Shown here one piece after another: positions 49,630 to 58,746 of a DNA stretch of 64,000 bases. The notes beneath the pieces are model-generated. The model ran no database searches. It was not told where the DNA came from and was given only the letters and a program-made list of their open reading frames with translations. Each line of letters starts with the position of its first letter. The first letter of the stretch is position 1. This DNA comes from Leptospira perolatii. Its GTDB lineage: Bacteria > Spirochaetota > Leptospiria > Leptospirales > Leptospiraceae. Where the stretch lies: the NCBI RefSeq assembly GCF_002811875.1, contig NZ_NPDZ01000005.1, positions 62,001-126,000 on the forward strand, given 5' to 3'. The position numbers were made by a program, and so were the translations under genes.

Positions 49630-51507
49630 TCAATCCTTGTCCAAATCGCGGATCCAAGTGTCTACTTCTGCGCACATTTCTCTGACGGTTGGCATGTGAA
49701 ATACGATACCCAGGTGACCCTGCTCGTAGGAAATAATTCGATTTTTTTCCTGCGGAAGTGCTGCTAGATCTTTGCGAATCGTCTCGCTCGGAACTACTTT
49801 ATCGAGAGATCCTAGAATGGAAAATATCGGAATCTTCAGATTTTTTTGAAGCGCGGTATAGTCTAAGCTTCCATCGTACGAAAGAAAGGAATGATCTTGG
49901 CTGAGCTGAGATTTTAGGAATTGCAAAACCACTTTCGTCGATTCCTCGCAAAAAATATCTTCGATCAGCAAATACCATTCCGGTGGAGAGATTTGTTTGT
50001 AACCTACGAAGTCCCTCAAGTTTACGACCTTGGTCTGCAGGTCAAAAGACATCCCTCTTAAAGAGGAATGCATTCCCAATAAAAATTTGAAGAATTTGTT
50101 CAGATCCACGGTAGGCAAAGTGGTCTGCAGAGAAAAGGAAGTCAGGTCAAAGAGAAAATCGGAAATCATCTTGGAGGGCAGAAGTTTCAATCCGGTCTTC
50201 AGAACATTCAGCCCTGGAATTTGCGCCTGAAGTCGAATAAAGTTCGGCGAAGTGATCGATACAATTCCTGATATAAGTCCTTCTGGTTTTGGGAGTGGAA
50301 CTTTGGAGTTAGGTTTTCTACGTACGATCTCTTCGTATGCAGAGCAGTAAAATCTTGGGATCATTCCACCCATACTGTGGCCGATGACTACTAGTTCCTC
50401 GTTGGGGAAATTTTCAGAGATCCAAGAAAGGACTGCAGGAAAATCTTCCTGGATAAAATCGTCGACAGTCCAACCTTCTCGGATTCCCAGAAAAGGTAGG
50501 GTTCTTCTGGATCTTCCTCTCATATCCATGGAAAAGACTCTGTATCCATGTCTCAGGGCCAATTCTCGAGCGACTCGGTCCATGACGGATCTGCGACAGA
50601 AGAATCCAGGAATGATAAGCAGATTTTTCTTAGTGTCGTTCTTCTCCTTGGGCTCCATTCGCTTCAAGCTAACCGAAAACCCATCGCCGGAAGGTATAAG
50701 ATAGCTCGCATCCAATCGATAGGAACGATCGTAAGTATGTGAATCGAATACGATCGTGGTCACTGGCTCGCTTTGTCCAAAGCCCCTCGTATAAAAAAGA
50801 TGCTTTGCGCGAGAAAACAAATCCGCCTTTTCAATGTTTTTTCTCGCATAGTAAGGATCTCCCTTATCATCCATTTCCCGAGAAATTACGAAATCGATCA
50901 CATCATACAGCGAAAATAGCTGCTGCCTGACTTCTTCCTCTTGCACTTCGCTCATATTATCCCGTCGGATTCCCCAGAGCATTCCGATCGGAACTCCTTT
51001 TACAAAAAGAGGAATTCCCGCAGCGTAGTTCATTGTCTTTGTAAGAAGTTGCTTTAGATTCGGGTGAAGCCTTTCGTCATGAAGACTGTGAAAATACACT
51101 TCTGGTCTGGATTTTTTTTCCACCGAAATGATCGCTTCTCTTAGGTATTTTGCAGAAACGTTATCAGGATCTGATATTGAAATCGGAAGCGTCTTACGAA
51201 TAAAATCTTCAATCGATTCTAGTCCGATTCGATCCGTGACTTCCTTCATTTTAAAATGAGTAGAAGAAGCAACTATCTTGAGATTCTTGGATTGGATTGC
51301 TTCGAAAACTGCATACTGAAAGATCGGTTTTCCATTGGGAAAAGTCATAGCGACCATTTTGTTCACGAAGGAATTCCACACTTTCATGAGGAATAGATTC
51401 GTAGACTCGGGGATCGGAAAAATGTAAATATCATCCGCCGCTACGGTATAGGCATTTGCTTTTCTTTTGGACTTGGACACTGGTTTTCGTGTAGCAACTT
51501 GATCCAT
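49630..51507 (-). CDS. Alpha/beta-fold hydrolase with N-terminal GAF-like region
   Basis: The 625-residue protein has an alpha/beta hydrolase domain from about residue 290. The nucleophile is S378 in VIGHSMGG, with Asp in ILGSLDKVVP and His in YEQGHLGIVF. The VFSMDMRGRSRR stretch is the usual oxyanion neighbourhood. The N-terminal 280 residues contain a GAF-like segment (AAGIPLFVKGVPIGMLWGI) and unrecognised helical parts. No signal peptide or membrane segment, so cytoplasmic. Lipase or esterase activity is likely; the N-terminal domain may sense a ligand, an unusual combination. ATG at 51507. Isolated. Confidence 0.75.
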   Translation of the reverse strand: MDQVATRKPVSKSKRKANAYTVAADDIYIFPIPESTNLFLMKVWNSFVNKMVAMTFPNGKPIFQYAVFEAIQSKNLKIVASSTHFKMKEVTDRIGLESIEDFIRKTLPISISDPDNVSAKYLREAIISVEKKSRPEVYFHSLHDERLHPNLKQLLTKTMNYAAGIPLFVKGVPIGMLWGIRRDNMSEVQEEEVRQQLFSLYDVIDFVISREMDDKGDPYYARKNIEKADLFSRAKHLFYTRGFGQSEPVTTIVFDSHTYDRSYRLDASYLIPSGDGFSVSLKRMEPKEKNDTKKNLLIIPGFFCRRSVMDRVARELALRHGYRVFSMDMRGRSRRTLPFLGIREGWTVDDFIQEDFPAVLSWISENFPNEELVVIGHSMGGMIPRFYCSAYEEIVRRKPNSKVPLPKPEGLISGIVSITSPNFIRLQAQIPGLNVLKTGLKLLPSKMISDFLFDLTSFSLQTTLPTVDLNKFFKFLLGMHSSLRGMSFDLQTKVVNLRDFVGYKQISPPEWYLLIEDIFCEESTKVVLQFLKSQLSQDHSFLSYDGSLDYTALQKNLKIPIFSILGSLDKVVPSETIRKDLAALPQEKNRIISYEQGHLGIVFHMPTVREMCAEVDTWIRDLDKD

Positions 51508-51676
51508 AGAATAAGTTTTTAAAGTGCTCTGTTCCGTGGCAATACGGATTCATTCGATTCTTTGAAACGAAAATTGGAAATAAAAATCAATTTCTAGCAC
51601 TCCAGTATTATTCGCGGACCAACTAAACGCTGCTAATTGAATTAGAATCTCCTAATCAAAACTTGGAAATCCATTT

Positions 51677-51999
51677 GTAGGAGCTCCTACACGGATTTGG
51701 CAGAAAAATTTGGTTGCCGAAAAAGGAAATTTGTGAAACTGAGCTGGGGTACCACCGCTGCCGCTCCGGCCCCCTCCCAAATCGGGTGGGGCTTTCCAGT
51801 AAAAAGTACCGCCGGGCAACGCCGGGCAAGCTGATCTCAAGGGGCCCAGAAGGACTTGCCGTTACGCAGTCCGACTTCGTGTCGAACTGGGCTCCACGGC
51901 GTCTTTCTCAGTCCATCCATGGACTCGGTCCGCGATTGCTTACGCTCCCTATGGGTCGCTGCAATCGCTTTCGCTCGAAAGCTTCAAGTCCTTTGAAAT
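51677..51999. repeat. GC-rich hairpin-bearing intergenic element
   Basis: The gap 51508-52096 holds no convincing gene. It has a perfect 14-bp palindrome, GTAGGAGCTCCTAC (51677-51690). It also contains a GC-rich tract with GCCCC/GGGGC inverted repeats (about 51769-51793) and the tandem GCCGGGCAA (51810-51832). Other short hairpins include GCGATTGC/GCAATCGC, TCCAT/ATGGA and GCTTTCG/CGAAAGC near 51910-51982. The composition is richer in GC than its neighbours. It may be an interspersed repeat; the family is not identified. Confidence 0.45.
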
Positions 52000-52021
52000 T
52001 GTTACTAGGAAGGAAATATTT

Positions 52022-52171
<150 letters not shown>

Positions 52172-52226
52172 ACAGTTCCAGTTTTTTCGGAAGGCGATCG
52201 GATTCAAGCGTAAATCCCATTCTCGG

Positions 52227-52727
52227 CTAAGGTTTCACGTAGCGATTCGGAACGCCAAACCAATCTTCTAGATTCTTTTGGTCTGGAAAAAAGCTTACAT
52301 ACACCGAATAGGCAAAGGATTGATTCTGGAGTAAAAAGAAGAATATTTTGAGAGGGTTTCCGCCAGAAAGATCCGATTTTTCCCATCTGAAAATTTCTAT
52401 TCCTTGAACAGAAAATTGTTCGGGCGCTTTGCCTGGAAATACTTCTGCCAAAGATTTTTTTGCAGATTCGAATTCTCCCGTTCTATCTAGTTTTCGCCAA
52501 ACAACTAACCAACTCCTGCCTTTTAACGGGACGGCTCTCCAACGATTTCTGGATTCAGATCGAACTAGCGAGTTTTCTGGAAAAGAGATTTGAAAGAAAT
52601 CTTTTTGGAAGGTCTCTTCCAGATGATATACTTTTTGGTCCGGATCCAACGGAACGGAGGTCAAGGGAAAAGCAAAAAGAAGGATCCAAAAAATAGAAGG
52701 AGAAAACAAAAGGAAACTTCTGATCAA
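52227..52727 (-). CDS. Membrane-anchored or exported protein of unknown function (166 aa)
   Basis: The protein has an N-terminal hydrophobic helix (residues about 4-24, SFLLFSPSIFWILLFAFPL), then a soluble part ending FFPDQKNLEDWFGVPNRYVKP. I recognise no family. The N-terminus could be a signal peptide cleaved after about residue 24. Its ATG overlaps the stop of the upstream gene by four bases (52724-52727), so the two are probably cotranslated and functionally linked. Envelope location is inferred. Confidence 0.55.
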   Translation of the reverse strand: MIRSFLLFSPSIFWILLFAFPLTSVPLDPDQKVYHLEETFQKDFFQISFPENSLVRSESRNRWRAVPLKGRSWLVVWRKLDRTGEFESAKKSLAEVFPGKAPEQFSVQGIEIFRWEKSDLSGGNPLKIFFFLLQNQSFAYSVYVSFFPDQKNLEDWFGVPNRYVKP

Positions 52728-53302
52728 AATAAGATCTCTTCCAATATCAATTCTTTGTATTCCTTCAGCTGAAAAATCGGAATGGAGTATTTCTCTTTTC
52801 GATCGGCGAGGTTGTCTTGACCCTTTTTCTTTAGTCTTCGCACGACTCCGTTTTCGAAAACAAACACCCCTAAATACTCTCCGGAGACTAAATAAGGAGC
52901 TCCTCCAGAAAGTCTGGAAACATATTTTCTGTATCTCCGATCAAACTTGTTTTCTCTATACTGATAATAAACAGTGTGACCATTCCAATCATAAAAGATC
53001 GCATAGTTTCCTTCTAACCCTTGGAAAAATAACCTTTGCTTATCCGGAAAATCTGGAGTGGATTCCGAAAGACCCATTTTGATATCTAAGGTTCTGGCCT
53101 CTTCCAAGGAAATGGTTCCGCGATAAGTACTTTCAATCGAGTCTGCATTCAAATTCGAAAGAAGATTCGGAGTCGCAAAGGAAATTGCGAGAAAAAAGCT
53201 AAGAAAAATAAGAATAGAATGAATTCCTAATATACGTTGGAGTAAAGGAATTTTCCCTAAGTTTTCGAACCACCAGAACCGATTGTCTGAGAAACTTCTC
53301 AT
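52724..53302 (-). CDS. Membrane-anchored protein of unknown function (192 aa)
   Basis: The product has a transmembrane or signal helix at residues about 24-46 (ILGIHSILIFLSFFLAISFA). A soluble part follows, rich in aromatic and Arg/Lys residues (YYQYRENKFDRRYRKYVSRL). No known family is recognised. It lies 21 bases after the HEAT-repeat gene's stop and overlaps the next gene by four bases. The two small genes and the HEAT gene form a leftward unit whose role is unknown. Confidence 0.55.
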   Translation of the reverse strand: MRSFSDNRFWWFENLGKIPLLQRILGIHSILIFLSFFLAISFATPNLLSNLNADSIESTYRGTISLEEARTLDIKMGLSESTPDFPDKQRLFFQGLEGNYAIFYDWNGHTVYYQYRENKFDRRYRKYVSRLSGGAPYLVSGEYLGVFVFENGVVRRLKKKGQDNLADRKEKYSIPIFQLKEYKELILEEILF

Positions 53303-53323
53303 TTCTCTGTTTGGGCGCTCAGG

Positions 53324-54805
53324 TCAGGGACCCTCCAGCTCCTCCGATTCTTCGTCTGCAAACGGTACTGGATTTTTGCCTTGTTTTTTGGGTTCCTGCG
53401 TAGATTTGGAAGGCTTCTTTTCTGGTTCTTTCTTTTTTGCAGATTCAGGAGTGGATGTACCAGAATCTGTTTTTTGAGTAGATGTTTGAGTTTTAGAATC
53501 TGGATTCGCCTTGGATTCAGAAGGCTTGGACTCCGGTGTTATTTTGGAATCTTTGCTAGATTTCGAATCAGTTTCAAAAGGCGAGGACTTTGATTCTGTC
53601 TTTCCATCGGTTTTTGGTTCTAAGACTGGCTGGTCCGGCTTCTTGGGTTCCGATTTTGACTGCGTCTCAGTCGGAGAAGAATCAGACTTTTCTTCAGTTC
53701 CGGAATCTTTTTCCGGGGCTAATTTCTTCCGAAGTTGATCCAAGGCAGTTTGCGCAGCTCTCTTTACTTTTTCGCTGGGATCTCTTTGCGCCTTGTATTC
53801 CAAGATTTCTATGACTGCAGGATCTTCCGTATCGGCTAGATGTTTGATCGCGCGCAATCTTACTACCGCATCATCGTCCCGAGCAAATGAATACAGTTCT
53901 TCCACGATATCCTTATCTCCTAGCGAGACAAGAGCAGTAATGATATGAATCTTTAAGGGTTGGTAATCCTGGATATCATTCTTAGATTTTAAATTCCGAA
54001 CCTTATCCAACAATTCGCGCATCGGTGGAATTGCGTCCTTTGACTTCATCTTTCCTAGCGCGTTCACTGAAAACGCGCGCAACCCGATTGGTTCCTTTTC
54101 ATCTTTGAAAGTATTGATCAAAACTGATTCCATCGGCCTGTACTTTACTTTTCCGAAATAAAGAGCCATCTGAGCACGAAGTTCCGAATCATTAAACTTT
54201 TCCGGGAATCGATCCGCCAAAAATTCGGAGGATTCCTTTGCCTCTGGAAAGTCGCTCAGTGCTTCCAAAAGAGCGGTGGTGAAATTGGAGTTTTTAGTGA
54301 AGTCCTGTGTTTTCAGCAATTCTGTGAGAGCAGAAACCGCAGAATGGAGCTTCAATTTCTTGATCGCGAAAATTGCTTCCCTTTGCACATCTTGCTGATC
54401 GTATTTCAGTAAAGAGATAATCTCTTTCTCGAACTTTTTTAGGCCTAAATGATTGCATGCGCGAATCGCATAAATCTTCATCGCCCATTCTGGATCTTTC
54501 GTTAAGATGGATCCGACCTGGTCGTACAATTCTCCGGATTCTTCTTTCGGAAAATCCTCTAATTCCCTAAGTGCAATCGCTCTTTCTTTGGTAGTTCCGT
54601 ATTTTAAGATTTGAAGTAGTACTTCTTTCTTTTTTTTGATCTGTTCTACGGTGAATTTGGGTTTCGGTAAATCTTTGGGTGCGCTCTGTGTTTCGTAGGA
54701 AATCCAAAACAAGCAGAGGATTAGAAGTACACTTCTAATTCTCTGCTTCTTGTTGCAGCTTTCTATTTTCTTGTTCGAGTTCCTTAATTTTGCGATTGAG
54801 TTCAT
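53324..54805 (-). CDS. Exported HEAT-repeat protein with low-complexity tail
   Basis: The 493-residue product has HEAT/PBS-lyase-like repeats from about residue 60 to 350 (patterns such as [47 protein letters not shown]). An extremely Ser/Lys/Pro/Thr-rich tail (about 370-480) follows. A hydrophobic signal-like segment [17 protein letters not shown] precedes it. ATG 54805 overlaps the response-regulator gene by 71 bases and adds an unnatural basic n-region. An ATT at 54739, overlapping the regulator stop, would give a clean signal peptide [19 protein letters not shown]. Exported scaffold role is inferred. Confidence 0.68.
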   Translation of the reverse strand: MNSIAKLRNSNKKIESCNKKQRIRSVLLILCLFWISYETQSAPKDLPKPKFTVEQIKKKKEVLLQILKYGTTKERAIALRELEDFPKEESGELYDQVGSILTKDPEWAMKIYAIRACNHLGLKKFEKEIISLLKYDQQDVQREAIFAIKKLKLHSAVSALTELLKTQDFTKNSNFTTALLEALSDFPEAKESSEFLADRFPEKFNDSELRAQMALYFGKVKYRPMESVLINTFKDEKEPIGLRAFSVNALGKMKSKDAIPPMRELLDKVRNLKSKNDIQDYQPLKIHIITALVSLGDKDIVEELYSFARDDDAVVRLRAIKHLADTEDPAVIEILEYKAQRDPSEKVKRAAQTALDQLRKKLAPEKDSGTEEKSDSSPTETQSKSEPKKPDQPVLEPKTDGKTESKSSPFETDSKSSKDSKITPESKPSESKANPDSKTQTSTQKTDSGTSTPESAKKKEPEKKPSKSTQEPKKQGKNPVPFADEESEELEGP

Positions 54806-55229
54806 TGATGATATGTTGGTTCTCCAAGTTCTGACGAAACTTTTCGATCAGGGATTGTATGTCCCTTGATAATTCCTCTATATTCCAGGGTTTCTCCACA
54901 TAGCGACTCAGGCCACCGAAATTAATCGCGTGAATCGCAGAGTCCAACCCCGCTTGGCCTGTGAGCAGAATCTTGATAGAGTCTGGAGACTTTTTGTGCA
55001 CCTTCTCTAAGAACTCTGCTCCCTTCATTCCAGGCATTACCTGGTCGGTAATGATCACTTCGATGACAAATCCAGAAGTTTGGATTTCGTCTATCAAAGC
55101 CAGAGCCTCTTCCGCGCTTCGGGCAGTTTCTATTTCATGAGTCTTTCCGAATTCGTTATGGAGTTGCTCTTGAAGGGTTTCCAGTACCGATACTTCATCA
55201 TCGACACAAATTATATAACCTTTATTCAT
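54735..55229 (-). CDS. Response regulator (receiver domain with C-terminal coiled coil)
   Basis: The 164-residue protein has a CheY-like receiver domain. The acidic pocket is in ICVDDE (about residue 9), the phospho-acceptor Asp in ITDQVMPGM (about 58), Thr in ILLTGQ (about 86) and Lys in VEKPW (about 108). A C-terminal coiled coil (about residues 125-164) replaces a DNA-binding output domain, so it probably signals by protein contact. ATG 55229 with AGGATT two bases ahead is chosen; the frame is open to 55298. No histidine kinase is adjacent. It lies between the DUF115 gene and the HEAT gene, which overlaps it. Confidence 0.82.
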   Translation of the reverse strand: MNKGYIICVDDEVSVLETLQEQLHNEFGKTHEIETARSAEEALALIDEIQTSGFVIEVIITDQVMPGMKGAEFLEKVHKKSPDSIKILLTGQAGLDSAIHAINFGGLSRYVEKPWNIEELSRDIQSLIEKFRQNLENQHIINELNRKIKELEQENRKLQQEAEN

Positions 55230-55294
55230 AATCCTGAACCTGATGGCGGGTTGTATTCCGGAACTACAGAGTTTGTCGATTGCTCGCAGGAATG

Positions 55295-56707
55295 TCAATA
55301 AGAAGAATTCGAACCCAAAATCGGCAGATCGCCCGATTGGATTAAAATCCTAGATTCCTTTTGCATAGTTCGCTTAATTTCTGGAGGAAAATCCGGTATC
55401 GTATCCGATATCTTTAGCCATTCCTTGGGGTCACTTGGTAGTTTAGAAGGAAAGTCGGACAAAGAATCGTACAATTTTACTTTCATTAATTTCGGATCTA
55501 ATTCGGGCAGACCTGACTGAACCGGAAATTGGGGCTGGGAGCGGAGTATTTCCAGAATCGGTTTTCTTTTTTCCCAATGTGCCGTCTGCGTGTACCTTCT
55601 CGAAAACAAACTAGTCACCCTGCTTAGATAAAATAGATCGAAGATTTCATAGCCTGTTCCCCTACAATGAGTCTTTCCGTTTTCTCTTTCAAAGTCCAAA
55701 CCCAAGGTAAATACTTTTTCAAAGCCTAAAGAATGTAATACTGAAAAGGCCATGCCAGCCATGTTTTTAGAAGGATTGGTTAAAGATTCGGTCCCCTTAA
55801 AGAAAGTGGCACCAGCGATTTGGTCTAAAGGATGAGTGGACAAATAGATCCATTTTGGATTCGGAAGATCGAATACATACGCCGAACCGCCGAACCAAGT
55901 AATGATTGGAACTTCTTTGGAAGCACTTTCCCTAAAATGGTAGGAGGTACCGAGTCCGGAGTCTATGGTTAAAACAGCATCTGGCGAAATTCCCTGCGAG
56001 ACCAAAAAAGAAAGACTTGTATCCGAAGAAAGGATGAATATGTTCTTTGAATACTTTTTTAACCAATGTATTTCTTTTTCGAGACTAGGGCTAGCTCCTA
56101 CAAAACAAGCTACACCGTCCATTCGAGTCTTTTTCGCTCCGATCAATCGGAAGTTCTTTGGATTCTCGAAAAATATCCTAAGATGTCTGAAATAGTTTCT
56201 GACCCATATCCTAGAGAATCTTTCTTTCACCGTCAGAGGTTTTTCAGAAAAATCTAAATTACGAAAATAGGATAGAATCTCGCTTGCGAGTTCCGGAAAC
56301 TTTCTGGAGTAGGTTGGATGAACCGTAACTCGGATCGATCGAATATGAGGAGAGAGCCATTCCGTTTTCGGCTTTGTCAGAAATTCTTTCCAGCCGTAAT
56401 AAAACTTCCAGTCTTTGGAGTCGCATCGTGTTTTTACGAATTCTCCAGTGAGAGTTTCGAATTCCGAAAACGGTTCTAAGCAGATTAAATTTTGCTTAAG
56501 ATCAGATTGTTTCTGGAATGCAAATAGGTGGTACCCGCAACCGATCCCTACAACGATCAAAAGTTCGTCGTCTTTTAGGTTGGTTGGAAAACTTTGTGAG
56601 ATTCTTTCTCCCTCCTTGTAAGGATCTTGGAGGGAGTGTAAGTGGAAGGAGGAATCTTTTTCTTTTAGATTCAGATCTCCGTTAGGAAAGGAAACGACTT
56701 CAAAAAT
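55295..56707 (-). CDS. DUF115/Maf-like protein
   Basis: DUF115 (6-hydroxymethylpterin pyrophosphokinase MptE-like) proteins are called motility-associated factors and are often linked to flagellin glycosylation. The 470-residue reading starts at a putative ATT at 56707. The N-terminal homologous segment includes [12 protein letters not shown] and [16 protein letters not shown]. The core [42 protein letters not shown] (cut) and [22 protein letters not shown] are typical. No ATG, GTG or TTG lies in frame upstream of TTG 56560, which would remove the conserved N-terminus. A GAGGAAG tract lies about eight bases before the ATT. It follows the acidic gene's stop by three bases. Confidence 0.75.
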   Translation of the reverse strand: MFEVVSFPNGDLNLKEKDSSFHLHSLQDPYKEGERISQSFPTNLKDDELLIVVGIGCGYHLFAFQKQSDLKQNLICLEPFSEFETLTGEFVKTRCDSKDWKFYYGWKEFLTKPKTEWLSPHIRSIRVTVHPTYSRKFPELASEILSYFRNLDFSEKPLTVKERFSRIWVRNYFRHLRIFFENPKNFRLIGAKKTRMDGVACFVGASPSLEKEIHWLKKYSKNIFILSSDTSLSFLVSQGISPDAVLTIDSGLGTSYHFRESASKEVPIITWFGGSAYVFDLPNPKWIYLSTHPLDQIAGATFFKGTESLTNPSKNMAGMAFSVLHSLGFEKVFTLGLDFERENGKTHCRGTGYEIFDLFYLSRVTSLFSRRYTQTAHWEKRKPILEILRSQPQFPVQSGLPELDPKLMKVKLYDSLSDFPSKLPSDPKEWLKISDTIPDFPPEIKRTMQKESRILIQSGDLPILGSNSSY

Positions 56708-56710
56708 AGA

Positions 56711-57262
56711 TCAATCTTCCTCTTCTTCGGCCTCTTCGTCTTCTTCTTCATCCTCATCTTCTTCCAGATCGTCGTCGTCATCCTCATCTTCTTCTTCGTC
56801 TTCGTCTTCTTCTTCGGATTCGGTCTCTTCACCCTCTTCCATATCCATTAAAGGACGAGCTGCTTCTTCCGGGATGAAGTCTTCTTCTGTATCCTCTTCT
56901 GCGATAGGTGCTTGAGACGCATCAAATAGACCATTGAACTGAGAGTAGGTGGCGCTGGACATGCGAGCTTCTTGCTCGATGGTCTGACGTTCTTCTTTTG
57001 TGACGTATTTGTACTGTACTTCGTCATTCGCAAGTGCGAACATTGCTTGCACTGCTAACTTCCTGTTTTTTATTTTTTTGGGAAGTTCCAGACGGTCGAT
57101 TCTATCCAGAATTTGGAAACCGGCCACAGCTCTTTCGTACTTGTTTTTTTGAGCGAGCTCAATCAAAGTTACGATATCGAATTCGCCATTTTGGTGTTGG
57201 GTCATATTAGTTAGGTTCCTGAGAGAGAGGCCTGGGATTTTACCATATTCTTCTATTTTCAT
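56711..57262 (-). CDS. Acidic-tailed protein, possible RNA polymerase omega-like
   Basis: The 183-residue protein has an N-terminal folded part (about residues 1-110) and a C-terminal Asp/Glu tail of about 50 residues. The first part (NKYERAVAGFQILDRID, then KNRKLAVQAMFALANDEVQY) has a faint similarity to RNA polymerase omega/Rpb6, in which a YELV-RA pattern and an AL-EI strand recur. I cannot confirm this by reading. The acidic tail is unusual. If omega, it would be the only rpoZ seen in the window. It precedes the DUF115 gene by three bases, so the two are probably cotranscribed. Confidence 0.5.
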   Translation of the reverse strand: MKIEEYGKIPGLSLRNLTNMTQHQNGEFDIVTLIELAQKNKYERAVAGFQILDRIDRLELPKKIKNRKLAVQAMFALANDEVQYKYVTKEERQTIEQEARMSSATYSQFNGLFDASQAPIAEEDTEEDFIPEEAARPLMDMEEGEETESEEEDEDEEEDEDDDDDLEEDEDEEEDEEAEEEED

Positions 57263-57334
57263 AAGGTGTCAAGGAGTTATGTCTTTGTTTATTCCTTGAA
57301 ATATAGTGGGAATCCTTGAGTTTGGTAAACGCCA

Positions 57335-57964
57335 ATGGATCCCCAGGCACACCTTGCGCGAAAAATCAGCAAATCCAGTAAGATTTCTATCGGATTGAGC
57401 CTGTATTTCTTTATACACTTAAGTTTCATCATCTCCTGTGCTCCGTCCGAGCAATCCAATTTGGGAGTCTCGGATTATGCGGGACAAACCTTGGATGGAA
57501 AACCCGTAAAAATTTCAGAATTGGATTCAGACAGAATTGCGCTGAATGTATATGGCCCGAACTGCACTCCTTGTATCCGAGAGGTCCCAGTTCTGAACTA
57601 TCTCCATTACGAATTTGAAAAGAATCCTAGAATCAAATTGTACATGGTGGTAGATCCGACAGTCTTCGTAGACAATCCGGAAACTCTAAGCGAAGAAGAG
57701 TTGATCCAAGAAGCGACGACCCAAATGAAAACTGAGATCCAAAAATACAAGATCAAGCTTCCGGTTCTGATCATGAAAAAACCGTTCCGAATTTCTCAGG
57801 AAAGCGGGCTAGTAACGGGAACCCCGGAGACCTTACTTTTAAAAACCAAACCTTTGGTGCTCTATTACAATTTCATTGGTCCGATTAGCGAAGAGTCCGA
57901 CCAATCCAGAATTCCAAAGGACTTGAAGGTGCTTTTCTTTAAGAAGATGGTCGGTTTCGAATGA
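57335..57964 (+). CDS. Redoxin/TlpA-like lipoprotein
   Basis: The 209-residue product has a basic n-region and hydrophobic stretch ending at the lipobox FIISC, so it is probably a lipoprotein. The mature part is thioredoxin-like: the active site CTPC lies in [17 protein letters not shown] near residue 81. The later [11 protein letters not shown] strand holds a cis-Pro-like TP. It may keep periplasmic Cys pairs reduced or act as a thiol chaperone. ATG 57335 is the only candidate start. It is divergent from the acidic-protein gene and overlaps the glutamine amidotransferase start by four bases. Confidence 0.75.
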   Translation: MDPQAHLARKISKSSKISIGLSLYFFIHLSFIISCAPSEQSNLGVSDYAGQTLDGKPVKISELDSDRIALNVYGPNCTPCIREVPVLNYLHYEFEKNPRIKLYMVVDPTVFVDNPETLSEEELIQEATTQMKTEIQKYKIKLPVLIMKKPFRISQESGLVTGTPETLLLKTKPLVLYYNFIGPISEESDQSRIPKDLKVLFFKKMVGFE

Positions 57965-58656
57965 GATGTCTAATCGTTCGTTTTAAAGATTGCGAAGGAC
58001 CCGGGACACTTTTAGATTCTTTGCAATCTAGAGGGTACAGGATCACCTACCATAATGCCTATGATCCCCACCTGCACCTGATCCCGGAGGCTCATCAAGT
58101 TTTCGATTTGATTGTACTCTTGGGCGGACCACAAACCGTACATGATCCCGCACAGGAAGAGTTCTTTGAGCCTTGGTTAGAACTTGCAAGAAACAGTATT
58201 CGGATGGAAGGAAGGAAGATTATAGGAATTTGCTTAGGATCTCAAATCTTAGCCAAAGCCTTAGGTGGGAATGTATACGCCGGAAAAAAAGGGCCTGAGG
58301 TTGGTTTTTCGGACGTTCACATTGTAAATCCAAAGCATCCTATCTTTTCCGATCTAAACGGTACTAAATCATTCCCCGTGTTTCATTTGCACGAGGATGT
58401 GTTTGATGCTCCGCCAGAGGCTGAGCTATTATTAGAAGGTGGATTTTATCCAAACCAAATGTTCGCTTGGAAGAACAGAGTGTTTGGGATCCAATGTCAT
58501 ATTGAAGTTACTGAGTCAATGCTCGAAGTTTGGAAAAAGGTCCACGCAGATTTCATTCGAAAAGCCGGTTGGAATCCAGGACCTGAGACGGGCGATCTAA
58601 GGTCTCACATGGAGAAAGTGGGCCGGAGTTTGTTTGAAGGAATTCTGAATTTGTAA
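57961..58656 (+). CDS. Class-I glutamine amidotransferase
   Basis: The 231-residue protein is a GATase1 domain alone: the nucleophilic Cys is in [17 protein letters not shown] near residue 96, and the catalytic His-x-Glu is in [10 protein letters not shown] near residue 180. It resembles the GMP-synthase-like GATase family without a synthetase partner. Such stand-alone members may hydrolyse gamma-glutamyl compounds or donate ammonia to an unknown enzyme. ATG 57961 overlaps the redoxin gene's TGA as ATGA. Secondary targets are not readable. Confidence 0.82.
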   Translation: MRCLIVRFKDCEGPGTLLDSLQSRGYRITYHNAYDPHLHLIPEAHQVFDLIVLLGGPQTVHDPAQEEFFEPWLELARNSIRMEGRKIIGICLGSQILAKALGGNVYAGKKGPEVGFSDVHIVNPKHPIFSDLNGTKSFPVFHLHEDVFDAPPEAELLLEGGFYPNQMFAWKNRVFGIQCHIEVTESMLEVWKKVHADFIRKAGWNPGPETGDLRSHMEKVGRSLFEGILNL

Positions 58657-58746
58657 TTTCGAACCTGCGGATTTGAAATTGCAGAGAGAAGCTTTGTAAA
58701 ATGAAATCATTTGAATCGATAAGTTGTTAGGGAAGCGGTATTATCC

